Positions 52,815-64,000 of a stretch of 64,000 nt of DNA are shown here, piece by piece. Source of the DNA: Adineta vaga (Eukaryota > Rotifera); the NCBI GenBank assembly GCA_021613535.1, contig CP075492.1, positions 7,750,001-7,814,000 of the forward strand, given 5' to 3'. Every line of letters begins with the position of its first letter. The stretch's first letter is position 1. Under the pieces are notes generated by a model that saw only the letters and a program-made list of their open reading frames with translations, searched no databases and was not told where the DNA came from. Position numbers and translations under genes: made by a program.

Positions 52815-53399
52815 CTGATTTCTACGATTGTTAGATATACTATTACGATATTTGGAAATATAATTATGATACAGAAATACTACCTTTTTTAATCATTTGT
52901 CATGTCAAGCGTCGAAAAGCAGCAGCAGCAACATTACATTATGAGGTTGCCAGATATGATTGGTCATCTCTCAACCTAACAATGATTCATAATTGAAATA
53001 AAATATCTGTCGAAATGTATGTTTAAAATTTTGTTATTGAATATATCAATCGATCTTCCAACATTCTATTCTATTCTATATTCAAATTTCTTAATTGTAC
53101 AGTTTGGGGCGAATTGTCTGATAGATGTCGCGTTTGAGATGAAAATATTTTAGATAAGAACTAGAAAATATTTTAAAATAAATAATAAGAATTATATTTC
53201 AAGTTTAGTTTTGTACTCGTTCTTGGAAAATAAATCTATTCGCCATCTTTGTTTATCATCCTCTCCATTGATGTTGGTTATCTGACTCAACTACCTACAC
53301 GTCTTTGTCATCGGTACATATTACACCATTATTCTTCATTTTTATCCCCAAGATTCACAAGGCAACACAAACATTTTATCGTCGTAAATTTCATTGAAT
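52815..53399. promoter_or_regulatory. Divergent promoter region of DNAJB9 and the small gene
   Basis: Contains an inverted CCAAT (attgg near 52960) and GCCATCT (53242-53248). A possible leader intron of DNAJB9 runs from a gtagta donor (about 52888) to cag touching its ATG. No consensus ER-stress element was found. Confidence 0.4.
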
Positions 53400-53783
53400 A
53401 TGCCTCAACAAACTGAGAATTTATCATTTACCGTCGATGATTTCGTCTCAGATATTGATTATTCAGAAGCTCGTCAACTTCTTGATTTAACTATAGTCAA
53501 ACAAAAAGAATTACGTCGACAACGTTCACAAGCCTTATTTACACAATTACTTCTCAAACGAACTTATAAGCGTGTATGTGAATTACTTGATTCCGAATGT
53601 ACAGTAAAAAAATCTTCTCCATTATCCACAATTGATACCAATAAACGAAAATTATCATCGGACGATCATGAAGTACCATCATCATCAACAACAACAACGA
53701 AGAAAAGCAAAGCTTCTGTTGATGCTGATATTCTTCAATTTCTTCGAGAACTCAATGCAGTTAAAGTACTGCCCAGGTATTAA
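53400..53783 (+). CDS. Small charged protein, unknown
   Basis: Single exon of about 127 residues. The start is the ATG at 53400 (MPQQTENLSF); the frame opens upstream only with a TTG. The N-terminal half looks helical and amphipathic (SEARQLLDLTIVKQKELRRQ, then RSQALFTQLLLKRTYKRVCELL), possibly a coiled coil. The C-terminal half is Ser/Thr/Lys-rich (KRKLSSDDHE, TTTTKKSKAS) and ends VDADILQFLRELNAVKVLPRY as another helix. A KRK motif may direct it to the nucleus. I do not recognise the family. AATAAA follows at 53999-54004. Confidence 0.65.
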   Translation: MPQQTENLSFTVDDFVSDIDYSEARQLLDLTIVKQKELRRQRSQALFTQLLLKRTYKRVCELLDSECTVKKSSPLSTIDTNKRKLSSDDHEVPSSSTTTTKKSKASVDADILQFLRELNAVKVLPRY

Positions 53784-53998
53784 AGAGAATACGAGTATCG
53801 ATAAGTAAATATACATAAAATTTAGTGATGACATCGAATTTTCGTCATGTTGCACTTCCTTCAATGAACAAAACTTGCCAATTGTATGCATTGTGTAAGT
53901 GAACATCAGACGTTTCAATTCTTCGGTGAATGATCTCGTTTTTGTTTTTTTCGTTTCTCTTTGGTTTTGTTTACTTTATCAGATATGTTCTAGTGTAT

Positions 53999-54004
53999 AA
54001 TAAA
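53999..54004 (+). terminator. Polyadenylation signal of the 53400 gene
   Basis: AATAAA about 215 bases after the stop codon. Confidence 0.6.
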
Positions 54005-57000
54005 ACACATCAGACAGTGTGCCTGATTCCAAACATATGATTTATTTCAATGGCCAATTCAATAAGATTATACATATACATATATATATATTTGTGAGAC
54101 GTTTTCACCTTGTTCTTTTCCCCGTTTTTATTTCTTATAGACATGAAGAAATATTCTACTTGGAATAAGACAAAATTGAACGACGATTGGTATCATTGTG
54201 ATAAGTTATCTTTTTTGAATTTGTTTAATCTTTCTTCAGTAAAAGAATATCAATGGATGCAAAAGACTTCGAAGTAAAAATAATCGTTGGAAAACAAGAT
54301 TCAATGACTTCATAGAACAAGTTTGTGGTTGATTTTTTTTTTCGAAAAAAATGTTTTGTAAAACAAAATGTAAACAGAGATCATTGATAATGTATCATTT
54401 GCTAGGCTAGAAAACAATTCTTAACTGATGAATGAAAGACGTTTAGTTGAGAAAATATTGATTCTCAAATGTATTTTCTCATATTTATTTAATAAATTGA
54501 ATCAAAAAATGAATTCAGTTGTCTTTATTATTATCAATATTTAAAAATAAGAAGATATTCATCGACCTTGATGAATCATACGAACGATTTGAAGGACAAT
54601 GTTCAAATTGACATTGATATGTCTTTGTATATAAAGTAAGTCCTATTCACAATAAAATCAAGCACATTTCATACATTCATAGAAGTTCAATAGAATGCTA
54701 TACATCGTATCACAGTCATATGGATAATGAGTAGTAAAGCATTGAGAATATAAACTTGAAGTTTTGAAAACAAAAAAGAACAATTCTACTAAACGGTATA
54801 TCCTATGAATTGAACAAAGTAATAAAGCTTGATATAGAAATGTTGTATTCAGACAAAAATCTCAGATCTATTCGACTCACATGTACATAGTAAAGCAGGC
54901 AATATGTGTCTATGAAGAAAATCTCTTATTCATTCAAACTATTGATCAAATAATTAACAAAATCTCATTACTCTTTTATCAATAGAATGACCTTATTCAA
55001 CAGAACTTCAATTAAATCATGTCAAATAATAGATATTATTATTCATCGAACACACAATCATTCAAGTTCTATTAATTAATCGTTAATGCATACTTAGATA
55101 CGATACAATCAATAACTATAATTGCAATATACGATGTTCTGTAAGATAGCATATAAGATCTTGATTATCATGAAAAAACAAAAAAACATTTATATGCTGC
55201 TCGACACATCAGTAACGATTGAATGCTTCCATTCGATTTTCAGAGGATTATACAGTACATTTCATACAATATAGATCGCATTAAAAACGATTCTGCAAAA
55301 ACAAATGCAGATCTTTATCATATAGAGATAATGCTTTCTTTCAGAAGTATTCATCTATGAATAATGAAATTTTAATCTTTAAAAAAATTAACGTTAAAAT
55401 CTTATAATCATTCTCTTCTTAACATCTAATTTTATGCTCATATAGATTCACTCAAGATTGAGTCTCTTGAATAGAAGCAAGTGAAATCAAGTATATGATG
55501 AGATATAAAAATTAGTTTATTCGTCTCTCGAGAAAGTTACTTTCGAAAGTGATTGATAGATTTAAGTGTTACATTTACTCGTGTTCTTTTTCATATCAAT
55601 AAAGAGAAGGAAATTGAAATTGTCAGTGTTTTCTTATTTTGAAATTTGAGTTTTTGAAGGAAACAGAAGAAAAAAAATGTTCTTCAAGTAAAAATACATC
55701 AGAAGATATTTCAGTGAGCCGGATAATTATAAAACTATTCTGTTTATTGATTCTATCAAAAGAGAAAACACTCGTCAAGAATTGCTGTTCGTTTCGAATT
55801 ACATCGGTGGCAACAGAACAGAGATAAACAGAAATTTCCTTGTTATTTCGTATGATAACAATTGTCTTGATATCCTTTGCAGATACATTCTTAGTATCGA
55901 AAATGCATTAAATCTTCTTCCATATTGTTTCTCTATTGAAGATATTTGACCATATGTTAACAAACGTTGCTTCTTTATTCAATCTAATATTGTCAGAAAT
56001 CAGCACTTTTCTGACATATCCTTGAGTGATCTCTTGATGTCGATTACCTTCTTCAACGAAGTGATATAGTTATTTAGAAATATATCGTCAATTGGTAATT
56101 TCCGAGCCTTTATGTCATGCCCTTCTAGCCTGTAGTCAACTAGAATCTACTCGAAGTCTTAACATAAACAAAAAAAAGAAATCTAATATACTTGGAATGT
56201 TACCGAGAAGATATTCGATGTATTGAAGACATTTTACATCGACGAGAAGCAATAAATACAAAAAAGAAAAAAAAAGAAGAAGAAGAAAAGACTCAAATGG
56301 ATGTGATTGAGAAAATCGTTTTTTTTTTGTTGGGTGCTATTATGATCGACCTCCGACAAGTTCAACTCTCATATGTCAACATAAACAACTGTTACTGCCA
56401 ACGGAGTTTTCCTCTATATACATATTTATATAACATTGACATCGACATTGAACTAACACAATATTCCATCTGTCAAATCTAATGAGATGCTTATGTTTGA
56501 ATATTTTAATCATCCTTGAATAGAAAAAACTGACACGATTTAAGTATTTTCGATAAAATGACGATTAAACAACAGCAATCCAATTACATGACATTTATTA
56601 TCATTGCAGGGCAGAAACGTCTAAAATGTAGAATTGTTGTTTTTCAGTCTTTTACAAATCAGTCAAGTTAGATTTGAATATAGTAAAATCTCTTCTAACA
56701 ATTCAGTTTTCCTTGAAATTTAACCCTGACATTGACTTTTCAACGAAACAATTACTTCAACAGATTGCAACTATCATTATAATTGTTCTGTGCATTTTTT
56801 TCTCATTCTGTTGCATCATCTATTTAGTATATACAGTCTTGGTACTGTCGATATATATATATTCGTGTGTGTGTATATGTATATCGATGCATGTGTTTGT
56901 TGATTATCAAATGTCGACGGCCATCTTAAAGAATTAGTGGAGCATTGAGATCGATCGATTTCTTTAGCATGGGAAGGAGGTCTTGCTAATGTTATTGCTT

Positions 57001-58375
57001 TTTTGCTTCTCGATATTGTATAGAAAAAGTTCCAAAGCAGAAAGGAAAACGCGAACAAAGCGGGAAAAAAGAGAAGAGAAGAAGAAGAAGAAGAAGAAAA
57101 ATAAGAAGAAAAAAATGCAAAAATACATGAGAATAATACATCGAGAAACATACAAACAACGTTGGTTTGTTTTATAGACGTCAGAGAAAAGTATAGTAGA
57201 TGTGGTTTTGAGTTTTGTTTATATATCTAGACGAAATAATAATTATACAGAGAATATGATTGCCAGAGAAAGATTGAAAAAGAGCTTGTTGTTTTTATAT
57301 TAGGATGCAGTCAACCTGAAATATTGTCAAAAGAATTTTTTCTTTGTATCGGACTAACTAGCCAGTTACCAGTGACTGACAATTATTTAACTATGAATGC
57401 GTTAATTGATATCTATCGTGTCGTTATTCTCTCCCTCAGTATGTTGTATGAAGTCACAAACGTTTCATCTATTGTTGAAAGACGTACGTGTCCTTGACAT
57501 CCTTCATTACTTTTACGTATATATATATCCTAAAAGGAAATTGTCCCGTCGATTCGTACAAAAACGACCTCCATCTATTGTCACCCCGATGAAGAAAAAA
57601 CAGAACACAAAATCTTTTCTATTATTTGGTTATATTTAAAAATCATTATCAACAACAATATTAGTAGTACTAGCGGTAGTTGTAGAAGATATAGAACATA
57701 CGTAAATACAGCTAGTATATATTGATTGAAAGCAACAATTCTCTTTTGCCTTTTGCTCCCTCTCTCTGTCTTTCTTCTTTTTCTCTCTCAGCAAAGTCAA
57801 GCACATCATCTTGGTTTCTTTTCTTTTCTGTAGCATTCTTTTCTCATCATCGTTGTTAATATCTATGCATAAGATTGTTTCCTTTACTACTATTAATATG
57901 TATTTCAGTCATCATCATCATCGACGACAGACTAGCATGTATAGTTTAGATGAGATATGCAATACTCTAGTAAGCATGTTAGTTTACAATCTACTTAAAG
58001 ACAGAAGTAGAAACAGAGAAAAGAATCTTTTCTTTCCGATCGACATTATTCCGACATTTGCAAAGAAAACGACTAGATAATACCTCTACTCTACTACTGT
58101 GGATAAGAAATAAGAAACAGACAGGTTTCTATCTCTTTAGCATTAGAAACGTTCTTGTTTTTGTGGTCGAGGTTGAGGTTGTTGTTGTTGTTGTTGTTGC
58201 TATTACCATCAACATAGAATTAGATATACGAACGTTTAGCTTGAAGATAACGAGACTTGTTTCTACTATAGCTACTATCATAAGAACGTCACTGGTTTTG
58301 TTTTTGTTGTTCTGTGCGGCATCAGTTAGAAAACGTAAGCAGCATGAGATTAGTTTTATATTTTTTGTCGATGAT

Positions 58376-58406
<31 letters not shown>

Positions 58407-58559
58407 ATGTGCATTCACTTTTTTCTCTCACTCTCTGTTTCTATCGTCACTATATTATATTCGATGGGAAAAGCTGTTCGTTTCTCTTCCTGATGTGTAT
58501 TTGTTTGAGTGTCTATTGGAGCGCATGCACACACACACTACCACGATAATATGAATATA
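54005..58559. other. Long intergenic upstream of the Na+/Ca2+ exchanger
   Basis: 4.6 kb, AT-rich. Open frames are short and made of Lys/Glu or Phe/Ser runs, so none is supported as a gene. GCCATCT is present at 56920-56926, an AT run at 58376-58408, and CT-rich stretches near 57755-57790. Confidence 0.6.
58376..58408. repeat. (AT)n microsatellite
   Basis: Two AT runs separated by one interruption, directly read. Confidence 0.95.
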
Positions 58560-58879
58560 AGTCGACGGGCGTAAAAAGAGAACTACTAAACATTGAGATA
58601 ATCCCTAGATGAACAGCAACGCGAGGAAGATAGTCATAGTGGATGAGAAACAAGAAAAAAAGAAAGAGAAAACCGACAGAAAATAAAAGAGGTAAGTTTA
58701 TAGCATGACTATTAATCCGTTATGTATCATATGTTTATATATATAATTAAATCAATTAATTGATAGGATGAATTATGATATGAATGATGTTTTGTGATTG
58801 AATTCTTCATTTCTTATTGTTATTTCATCTCTAGTAGTCATTGAAAATTCTTTTCTTCTCATTTTCCCGTGCGCTTTTT

Positions 58880-58914
<35 letters not shown>

Positions 58915-59148
58915 TTCCATCTCTCTCTTCTTTTAACTACTAACGACGAAGCACTCCCGTTGTTCTGAATGAAAATAAAATTTCTTTTTTTTTGATATTA
59001 TAGAACTAGAATAGAAAAGCACATAAAGAAGTCTGATGTTGGGTTGTGCTGTTCAATTCCTTCATCATCATTATTATTATTATATAATTATTATCATTAT
59101 TTCTGTAGGATGTAAGCGTGTTTACTATCCTAATCTAGTTCATTCGTG
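58560..59148 (+). other. Probable 5' UTR exon and leader intron of the exchanger gene
   Basis: A strong donor (agag|gtaagt) at 58691/58692 and a strong acceptor (ttctgtag) ending at 59108 define a likely 417-bp leader intron. It leaves 40 bases of leader before the ATG at 59149. The exon start is not determined. The intron contains a CT-rich tract (58879-58925). Confidence 0.5.
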
Positions 59149-62100
59149 ATGTCTCCTTGTCATTATATAGTATCTTTAATGACTTTATTTTTTTCAATCA
59201 GTCTTGCACCACTTCTCGTACATGGTAGTGTGACTGGTCTTAATCTATCAAAAATTATGGATTATAATTCGTCGAATACATGCTCAAAACTTCGAACCAA
59301 TTGTGGTACAAAAGATGGGATAATTATACCTCTATGGAATCCTCAAGAAGGCATATCAACTGGTGATCGAATTTCACGCGCTATTGTCTATCTTTTAGCA
59401 CTTATTTATTTATTTATTGGTGTTGCTATTATATCCGACCGTTTTATGGCATCAATTGAAGTTATAACATCACAAAAACGTGAAATTCGAAAGAAGAATC
59501 CTGATGGAACTATTTCAGTAACAACAGTTGCAATCTGGAATGAAACAGTATCAAACTTAACATTAATGGCATTAGGCTCATCCGCTCCGGAAATCCTTCT
59601 CTCTATAATTGAAGTTGTTGGTAAAAATTTTGAAAGTGGAGATCTTGGTCCGGGCACTATTGTAGGTTCAGCAGCGTTTAATTTATTTGTTATTATTGCT
59701 ATATGTATTATGTCAATCCCATCCGGTGAGGTACGTCGTATTCGACATCAACGTGTATTTTTTGTGACAACAGCTTGGTCAATATTTGCTTATATTTGGT
59801 TATGGGCTATTGTAGCAAAAATTTCTCCAGGTTATATCGAAGTCTGGGAAGGCACATTGACATTTTTGTTTTTTCCTCTAACGGTCTTCTCAGCATATAT
59901 TGTTGATACGAAAGTTGGTCAATTCATACGTATTCGTATAACATCACAAAAACAAGTTTTACAATTAGATAATCAAGCATCATCAACTTTACCAATAACA
60001 GTCGATGATTTAGAACAAAAAGGTATGATCGATGGTTCAAATCGACAATCAGCAGCACCAAGTACAAATGATTTATATCGAAAGAAAACGAGTAGTATTA
60101 TAACTGGTTCAATTGTGGAACAATTAGCTGGTTCAACAGCAGGCGGTTTAGATGATAATTCTCTATCTAATCATATTGAATCTCAACGACGTCAAGAATT
60201 TATTGATATTTGGCGTGAATTACGTAAACAATATCCTAATCATGATATGCAAACCTTGAATGAAATGGCATCTCTTGAAATGATGAATCGTGTGCCAAAA
60301 TCTCGAGGTATGTCTTTGTAATGAACAAGAGAAAATGTAGAATTTTAACAGAAGATTTCATCTTAATTTCTAGCATATTATCGTATTCAAGCAACAAAAC
60401 GTCTTGGAGGTGGTGGTGGAAATATCAAAAAGAGACTACTAGAGAAATTACATGAACCAGATAAACTTGATCCAACTGAAAAACAACAATTCATTGCTGA
60501 TACAACATCACATATCAGTAAAATACGTTTTGAACCAAGTCATTATACTGTTTTGGAAAATGCTGGTTATGTTACACTACATGTCGTTCGTGTCGATGGA
60601 AATTTACGAAATACAGTCTATGTTGATTATATGACAGAAGATGGTACAGCAACTCATGGAAATGATTATGAACCAGCAGAAGGTACGCTCATTTTTTATC
60701 CAATGGAAACACAAAAACAAATACAAGTTAAAATCATCGATGATGAAATTTTCGAAGAAGGTAAAAAACGAAACTTATTTTCGTCGTCATCATTCAATGC
60801 TGATCTGTATTTTAGATGAACATTTTTCGGTGAAACTAAGTAATTTGAAAATTAAAGATAATCAAGGACGTTTAACTCCAGGTGCCTTTGATAAAACCGT
60901 ACAAATCGATGAACCATCAACAGCTATTGTAATGATCATTGATGATGATCATTCAGGTTTATTTGTTTTCGATGCAGAAGAAAAGACTGCTGTCGAATCG
61001 GAGCGTTTTGCTGAAATTAAAGTTCTTCGAACATCAGGTGCTCGTGGTCGTGTTCGAGTACCATATACAACTGAAGATGAAACTGCTTTAAATGAAAGAG
61101 ATTATGTGCCAAAAACGGATGAAGTTATTTTTGAAAATGAAGAGAATGAGTAAGTAGAAAGAAAAAAAAGAGAGAAACATTTTTTTTCCAAGTCATTTTA
61201 ATGATAGAACATTAAAAATAGATACATACACATATACACATATTTAATGTCAATAGAATTTGGTATTTATCGATCGGACTTCGATCGGCTAATTGCATCG
61301 TTACCGGAGGAGATTCTCTTTTTTAACACTTGCATTACCGATTCTAATCATAGAAATAAATCATCTATAGACTTGTGTATTGTGTGACTATATGCTTTTG
61401 ACATGCTTGTCAAATTATATTGAAAGTTTTCTTTTTTCTCCCCTATGTCGACATGAGTTTCATATATATTAAATCATTTTATATATAGAATGAAATATAC
61501 AGAGAGTAAAAAGAATGTCGATGTCAGCCGACAAAGATAAATGAAGCTTGATTAAAACTATGAATAAAAGAAAAATTATATCCTTGATATTCAATGTAAT
61601 GATGTTTTATTTCAAATCTTCCGAGCAAAAATTCTACTTTACAAATCAATGATTATATTTCGTACTCAATCTCCTGATTAATAATAATATGCTTTTCTTC
61701 AAAATTGTTTTTCCCGTTTATTATCGAGGACACAATGACTTAATTGTATTATTATCTAGCTCAGATAAATGGACAGACGAAACATATAAATACAACTTCC
61801 TTATTGTCAATTAGCAGATCTTATGTCTCCTTGATTGCTTTTTATTTGTCCGTCAGCCATATGTCTGATATATTGAGTCGAGTCAAAACTGATGATTGCT
61901 AGTAAATGGCTAAAGAAATTCTTACTAATTAATATCATTTTAACATGCTTGACTTTGAGAAGAATAGATGTTATGAAAGCCTTGACTTATTGTTTATAAT
62001 ATCTTCTGGTAATTTTTCTAGAAAAACAATATCTATTGAAATAATTGATCGTGATCAATATCATCGTAATGAAACATTTCTCATACGATTAGGTGAACCA

Positions 62101-63381
62101 GTATTAATTAAAGATGATGACGAGAAAGGTGATGATTCACGTATGTTAAATAAAGAAAAAGAATATAATGATTGATTTTTATTTATTCCTTGTTTTTCTT
62201 CTTCTTCTTTTTCAGCTCTGACAGATCATGATAGATTAATTGCGGAATTAGGAAAACCAAGATTAGGCGAAAAAAATGTTATTCGCGTTCGAATACGTGA
62301 AAGCAAAGAATTTAAAGTATAAAGCCTACAATCATTCATTTTTGATTCTTTTCAATTGAACGTTTTATTTTTTTTTCTTCTACAAAAGAATGCAGTCGAT
62401 AAAGCTTTATATAAAGCAAATACAGCTATACTTGTTGGCACATCGACATGGTTAGAACAATTCAAACAAGCTTTTAGTGTGAAAGGTAATATTTCTTAAA
62501 CCAAATGAGAAAAAAAAAACATCCCATCTTTTTCTTGATTTTTAGATGATGACGATGATAATGATGTTGTTGAATCTGGTGATGCAAATGAGAGTAATGA
62601 TGAACCAGCAACATGTAAAGATTATATGTTACATTTTATTTCATTTTTTTGGAAATTTTTATTTGCATTTGTGCCGCCAACAAGTTAGTGTTTATTTGTT
62701 TTTCTATAGATAATTAATTTTATGAACATTTATTCTCAATAGGTATTGGTGGTGGTTGGCTTTGTTTTGTTGTTTCAATTTTAATTATTGGAGTGTTAAC
62801 AGCAGTCATCGGAGATTTAGCGACACATGTAAATGAATTTATTTGATGATTTCATTTCATTATTTATCATTTGTTTAGTTCGGTTGTACAGTTGGTCTTA
62901 CGGATACAATGACAGCCATTGCTTTTGTTGCTTTAGGAACATCATTACCAGGTAGGATGATCGAATTTTGTTTGAAAATCAAATCTTTCTTTTGTTTTTC
63001 ATAGATACATTTGCATCAAAAGTTGCTGCTGAACATGATAAATATGCTGATAGTTCAGTTGGAAATGTCAATGGTTCAAATGCTGTGAATGTTTTTCTTG
63101 GCATTGGTTTACCATGGGCGATATCAGCATGGTATCATTATTTTAAACAAACAAAATTCGAAGTGGAAAAGGGTTCACTATCCTTTAGTGTTACTTTATT
63201 TTGTTCATTTGCAGCTGTTGCTGTAGTAATTCTATTAGTAAGACGTTTAAAAGTTTTCGGAGGAGGAGAATTAGGTGGTCCAATGAAATATCGTCTCATC
63301 TCAAGTTCGATTTTTCTTCTACTTTGGATTGCTTATTTAGTATTAAGTGGACTCGAAAATTATTGTCATATTAGTTTGTAA
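59149..63381 (+). CDS. SLC8: Na+/Ca2+ exchanger (NCX, SLC8 family)
   Basis: Plasma-membrane antiporter exchanging three Na+ for one Ca2+. About ten coding exons give roughly 950 residues (vertebrate NCX1 about 970). Signal-like start MSPCHYIVSLMTLFFSISLA. Alpha-1 repeat: NLTLMALGSSAPEILLSIIE and GPGTIVGSAAFNLFVI. The cytoplasmic loop carries Calx-beta CBD1 (about 60500-60960; FEPSHYTVLENAG, TEDGTATHGNDYEP, IIDDEIFEED, IIDDDHSGLF, so the Ca2+-binding acids are kept) and CBD2 (about 60975-62140; KVLRTSGARGRVRVPYTTED). Alpha-2 repeat: FVALGTSLPDTFASKVAAEH and GNVNGSNAVNVFLGIGLPWA. The exon 62021-62139 sits exactly where vertebrate genes have the mutually exclusive A/B exons; only one copy is visible. 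The XIP-like region after the fifth helix is diverged. The first frame codon GTG at 59146 is not the start; ATG is at 59149. Confidence 0.97.
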
Positions 63382-63463
63382 AAACATTTGATGTCTTTCC
63401 GTTAAATACGTTTACTTGTCGATGTGTCTGTGTGTATTTTTTCTTGTCTCTCTTTTACAGAAA

Positions 63464-63464
<1 letters not shown>

Positions 63465-63503
<39 letters not shown>
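63465..63503. repeat. (AAT)n trinucleotide microsatellite
   Basis: About thirteen AAT units in the 3' UTR of the exchanger gene. Confidence 0.95.
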
Positions 63504-63609
63504 GAACAGAACGGTGCACTTAGGAAATTTCCTTAATGGATACCAGATTGATTTGATTGAAATTTAGTATTCATACAAAATAACACAAAAATATTTGTTT
63601 CTCTACATT

Positions 63610-63615
63610 AATAAA
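63610..63615 (+). terminator. Exchanger polyadenylation signal
   Basis: AATAAA 229 bases after the exchanger stop and about 20 bases before the stop codon of the opposing gene, so the two transcripts probably overlap at their 3' ends. Confidence 0.6.
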
Positions 63616-63635
63616 GTTCTTCGCTGACAATGATC

Positions 63636-63848
63636 TTACAATGGCAAATATTTTTGTTTGTCTCGAAATGGATTCTCTCTAGATGATTGAAATCTACCAA
63701 CAAGTGCATCATTTGTTTGATGATCTGTTGAATACCGAACGAGATCTTTACAAACAATAGATACTTTTACACGTTCACGTTCGGCTTCTTCACATAGCTG
63801 CTCACATAAACAACCGTTGAGCAAGATAAGTAGTTTGTGTGTGATCTA
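63636..63848 (-). CDS. Heterotrimeric G protein gamma subunit (partial, no CAAX seen)
   Basis: Last exon of a minus-strand gene; an acceptor (tttcttttag) precedes it at 63849, so earlier exons lie to the right, probably outside the window. The frame reads LCEQLCEEAERERVKVSIVC, then KDLVRYSTDHQTNDALVGRF and SSRENPFRDKQKYLPL. The ERERVKVS helix, the DLVRY helix and the ENPFRDK motif are those of G gamma subunits, which form the beta-gamma dimer at the plasma membrane. Typical subunits end in a prenylated CAAX box a few residues after ENPFR. Here the protein stops at KQKYLPL with no cysteine. A potential donor (cca tt|gtaaga) lies across the stop, so another terminal exon is possible, but I found none with a CAAX within about 130 bases. 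Confidence 0.8.
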
Positions 63849-64000
63849 AAAGAAAGAAAGACTTCGAGCTTAATACTATCGTGATTCGATGAAATCTTCT
63901 TCTTCTTCTCGATTCATTTCAAAGTAACTTTTCGTGACAATAACAGAATTTATCAATGTCAAAACAGGCGAGTCTCAGAAGTATTCTGCTGTTCTATAAA
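63849..64000. other. Right edge, presumed intron of the G gamma gene
   Basis: No coding segment that joins in frame to the exon at 63636-63848 was found. It is probably intron or leader sequence. Confidence 0.4.

Noticed and set aside
53290-53310. Possible ER-stress element (cacgtc) near DNAJB9
   Set aside because: Only the ACGT core and a few flanking bases fit; no CCAAT-N9-CCACG or full UPRE arrangement.
56192-57177. Lys/Glu- and Phe/Ser-rich short frames on both strands
   Set aside because: Purine-rich low-complexity DNA; no conserved segment, no plausible splice structure.
61268-61290. Direct repeat of CGATCGG in the long exchanger intron
   Set aside because: Only two short copies 11 bases apart; could be chance and has no recognisable function.

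Overview
The window is nuclear DNA from a small-genome animal, most likely a bdelloid rotifer (Rotaria/Adineta type). Reasons: AT-rich sequence; genes split by many introns, mostly 45-70 bp with GT...AG ends and T-rich acceptors; only animal-type housekeeping and signalling genes; and NHL repeats of the wording I associate with bdelloids (for example a segment reading GYLFIVDSSNHRVLGSG). The organism call is inference: no rRNA or mitochondrial marker is present. I see no CRISPR array, tRNA, rRNA or recognisable transposon.

Layout. 1-5880 (+): 3' three quarters of a TRIP12 HECT ubiquitin ligase. 6635-9084 (+): IWS1 transcription elongation factor. 9290-9737 (+): small DUF2237 protein, only 205 bp after IWS1. 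10316-21100 (-): very large polycystin-1-like receptor/channel whose extracellular part starts with two NHL propeller modules. 22655-24923 (-): Regnase/ZC3H12-family protein with apparently dead catalytic residues. 27122-28496 (+): ribosomal protein L3. 30896-33007 (-): bHLH factor TFAP4. 35266-35998 (-): four-helix membrane protein of unknown family. 36647-43326 (+): GTF3C1, the large B-box-binding TFIIIC subunit, with an added C2H2 finger. 47301-50007 (+): calcineurin A. 51251-51702 (+): small Ser-rich orphan protein. 52103-52814 (-): DNAJB9/ERdj4 chaperone. 53400-53783 (+): small orphan protein. 59149-63381 (+): Na+/Ca2+ exchanger (SLC8). 63636 to past the right-hand exons (-): G-protein gamma subunit lacking a visible CAAX box.

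The genes are not one pathway. Several belong to general gene expression (TRIP12, IWS1, RPL3, GTF3C1, TFAP4) and several to calcium and membrane signalling (polycystin, calcineurin, NCX, G gamma). The first three genes share a strand and are tightly packed, and IWS1 has a splice acceptor touching its ATG, so trans-splicing or polycistronic transcription is worth testing. Long gaps (24.9-27.1, 28.5-30.9, 33.0-35.3, 43.3-47.3 and 53.8-58.6 kb) hold simple repeats and possible regulatory motifs but no convincing genes.

The most unusual items are the Regnase-like protein without its metal-binding acids, the NHL-polycystin architecture built from phase 1-1 exons (with one frameshift in the second NHL module), a C2H2 finger inside TFIIIC, a G gamma without prenylation site, and a pair of NFI-type palindromes upstream of TFAP4. 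Exon joins and motif alignments were read by eye; family residue numbers come from general knowledge.
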